This document shows, in pieces, positions 6,418 to 7,011 of a stretch of 7,011 nt of DNA (position 1 is the first letter of the stretch; every line of letters starts with the position of its first letter). The notes beneath the pieces are model-generated. The model had not been told where the DNA came from. It saw nothing but the letters and a program-made list of their open reading frames with translations, and searched no databases. Where the stretch lies: positions 1 through 7,011 of the forward strand of contig JAFZOA010000182.1 in NCBI GenBank assembly GCA_017550775.1. The letters are read 5' to 3'. Origin of the DNA: Ruminiclostridium sp. (GTDB lineage: Bacteria; Bacillota_A; Clostridia; Oscillospirales; Ruminococcaceae). The translations under genes were made by a program, and so were the position numbers.

Positions 6418-7011
6418 TATCGGTATTGATCTCGGCGGAACAAACATCAAGGTAGGCGTAGTTGACGAAAACTACAACATCATCGGCAAATCCAACATAA
6501 AGACCAACCTTCCGCGACCCGGCGAGGAGATTGCGGAGAGCATAGTAGAGGGCGTTAAGCAGGCCTGTGAGGCGGCGGGTATCGCTGTTTCTGACGTAAA
6601 CAGCGTAGGTATCGGAACTCCCGGCGTTGCCAACAGAAACACCGGTGTGGTACTTTACTCGAACAACCTCGGCTTCAAAAACTTCCCGCTCGGGAAAATA
6701 CTCGGGGAAAAGCTCGGTACAAAGGTCTATGTCGAGAATGATGCAAACGCTGCAGCATTCGGCGAGGTAGTGAACGGTGCAGGAAAGGGCTATAAGAATG
6801 TTGTTGTCATCACTCTCGGGACTGGTGTCGGCGGCGGTATTATAATCGACGGGAAGATATATACAGGATATAATTTCTGCGGAGGTGAGGTAGGACATAC
6901 AGTTATCGAGTTCAACGGAAGACCCTGCTCATGCGGAAGAAAGGGCTGTTTCGAGGCATATTCCTCAGCGACGGCGCTTATAAACTTCACGAAAGAGGCT
7001 ATGGAGCGCGA
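6410..7011 (+). CDS. ROK-family sugar kinase, probable glucokinase (3' end outside window)
   Basis: A cytoplasmic ATP-dependent sugar kinase of the ROK family, most likely phosphorylating glucose to glucose-6-phosphate. The first 200 codons are present and the frame is open to the window end; the family usually has about 310-320 residues. Seen in order: phosphate-binding IGIDLGGTNIK (4-14), IGTPG (about 66-70), the catalytic Asp111 in ENDANAAAFGE, the ATP-binding LGTGVGGG, sugar-binding GGEVGH with Glu160 and His163, and the ROK zinc site CSCGRKGC (Cys173, Cys175, Cys180, with His163). No DNA-binding helix-turn-helix precedes the kinase domain, so it is an enzyme and not a ROK repressor such as XylR or NagC. 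The start at 6410 overlaps the PHP stop by 8 bases and has a good ribosome binding site. Fructose, mannose or N-acetylglucosamine kinase activity cannot be excluded; glucose is favoured by the link with hprK, as with glcK-type kinases of Firmicutes. Confidence 0.92.
   Translation, partial: MYNIGIDLGGTNIKVGVVDENYNIIGKSNIKTNLPRPGEEIAESIVEGVKQACEAAGIAVSDVNSVGIGTPGVANRNTGVVLYSNNLGFKNFPLGKILGEKLGTKVYVENDANAAAFGEVVNGAGKGYKNVVVITLGTGVGGGIIIDGKIYTGYNFCGGEVGHTVIEFNGRPCSCGRKGCFEAYSSATALINFTKEAMER

Noticed and set aside
5602..6450. Long open frame on the - strand opposite the PHP gene, about 280 codons
   Set aside because: It is antisense to a gene with a complete set of metal ligands, shows no recognisable domain, and extends over the ends of two other real genes. 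It is a by-product of codon bias on the + strand.
6410..7011. ROK protein as a transcriptional repressor
   Set aside because: The reading frame begins directly with the kinase phosphate-binding motif, with no room for the N-terminal helix-turn-helix domain of ROK repressors, and the catalytic Asp is present.

Overview
The window looks like the chromosome of a low-to-moderate-GC Gram-positive gut or rumen bacterium of the Clostridia, most plausibly a Ruminococcus-like member of the Oscillospiraceae or a relative. The reasons are: a clear HPr kinase/phosphorylase gene, which points to Firmicutes; the gene order hprK - PHP phosphatase - ROK sugar kinase, which I recall from many Clostridia; AGAAAGG-type ribosome binding sites; large cytoplasmic-looking glycoside hydrolases; and an intergenic GGGCAGAGCC-type repeat of a kind I associate with Ruminococcus-like genomes. 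This placement is an inference. All recognised genes are on the + strand.

Left part (1-4309): a glycan-degradation unit. It opens with the last 264 codons of a GH95 enzyme (alpha-L-fucosidase or alpha-L-galactosidase). After 70 bases comes a complete 1133-residue GH2 enzyme of the beta-galactosidase type, with two CBM6-like beta-sandwich modules at its C-terminus and no signal peptide. A strong hairpin terminator follows the GH2 stop codon. The pair could act in sequence inside the cell: GH95 would remove a terminal L-fucose or L-galactose, and GH2 would then remove the exposed beta-linked galactose or similar sugar.

Middle (4270-4688): 419 bases with no credible gene. It holds the GH2 terminator, a short G+C-rich block with two copies of GGGCAGAGCCT, a second stand-alone terminator-like hairpin (10-bp perfect stem), and an AT-rich promoter (TTGCAA, 17-bp spacer, TATAAT) for the next operon. 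A 6-bp inverted repeat lies at the predicted start of that transcript.

Right part (4689-7011): a second operon concerned with carbon control. It contains hprK (complete), a PHP-family metallophosphatase of the E. coli YcdX type (complete), and a ROK-family sugar kinase, probably a glucokinase, cut by the window end after about 200 codons. The kinase start overlaps the end of the PHP gene by 8 bases, so the two are probably translationally coupled. HprK phosphorylates the carrier protein HPr on serine in response to glycolytic intermediates, and the ROK kinase feeds sugar into glycolysis, so sensor and supplier share a transcript.

I do not see a convincing undescribed system here. The points most worth a second look are the duplicated CBM6-like tail on an apparently cytoplasmic GH2, and the intergenic segment between two terminators with its paired repeat.
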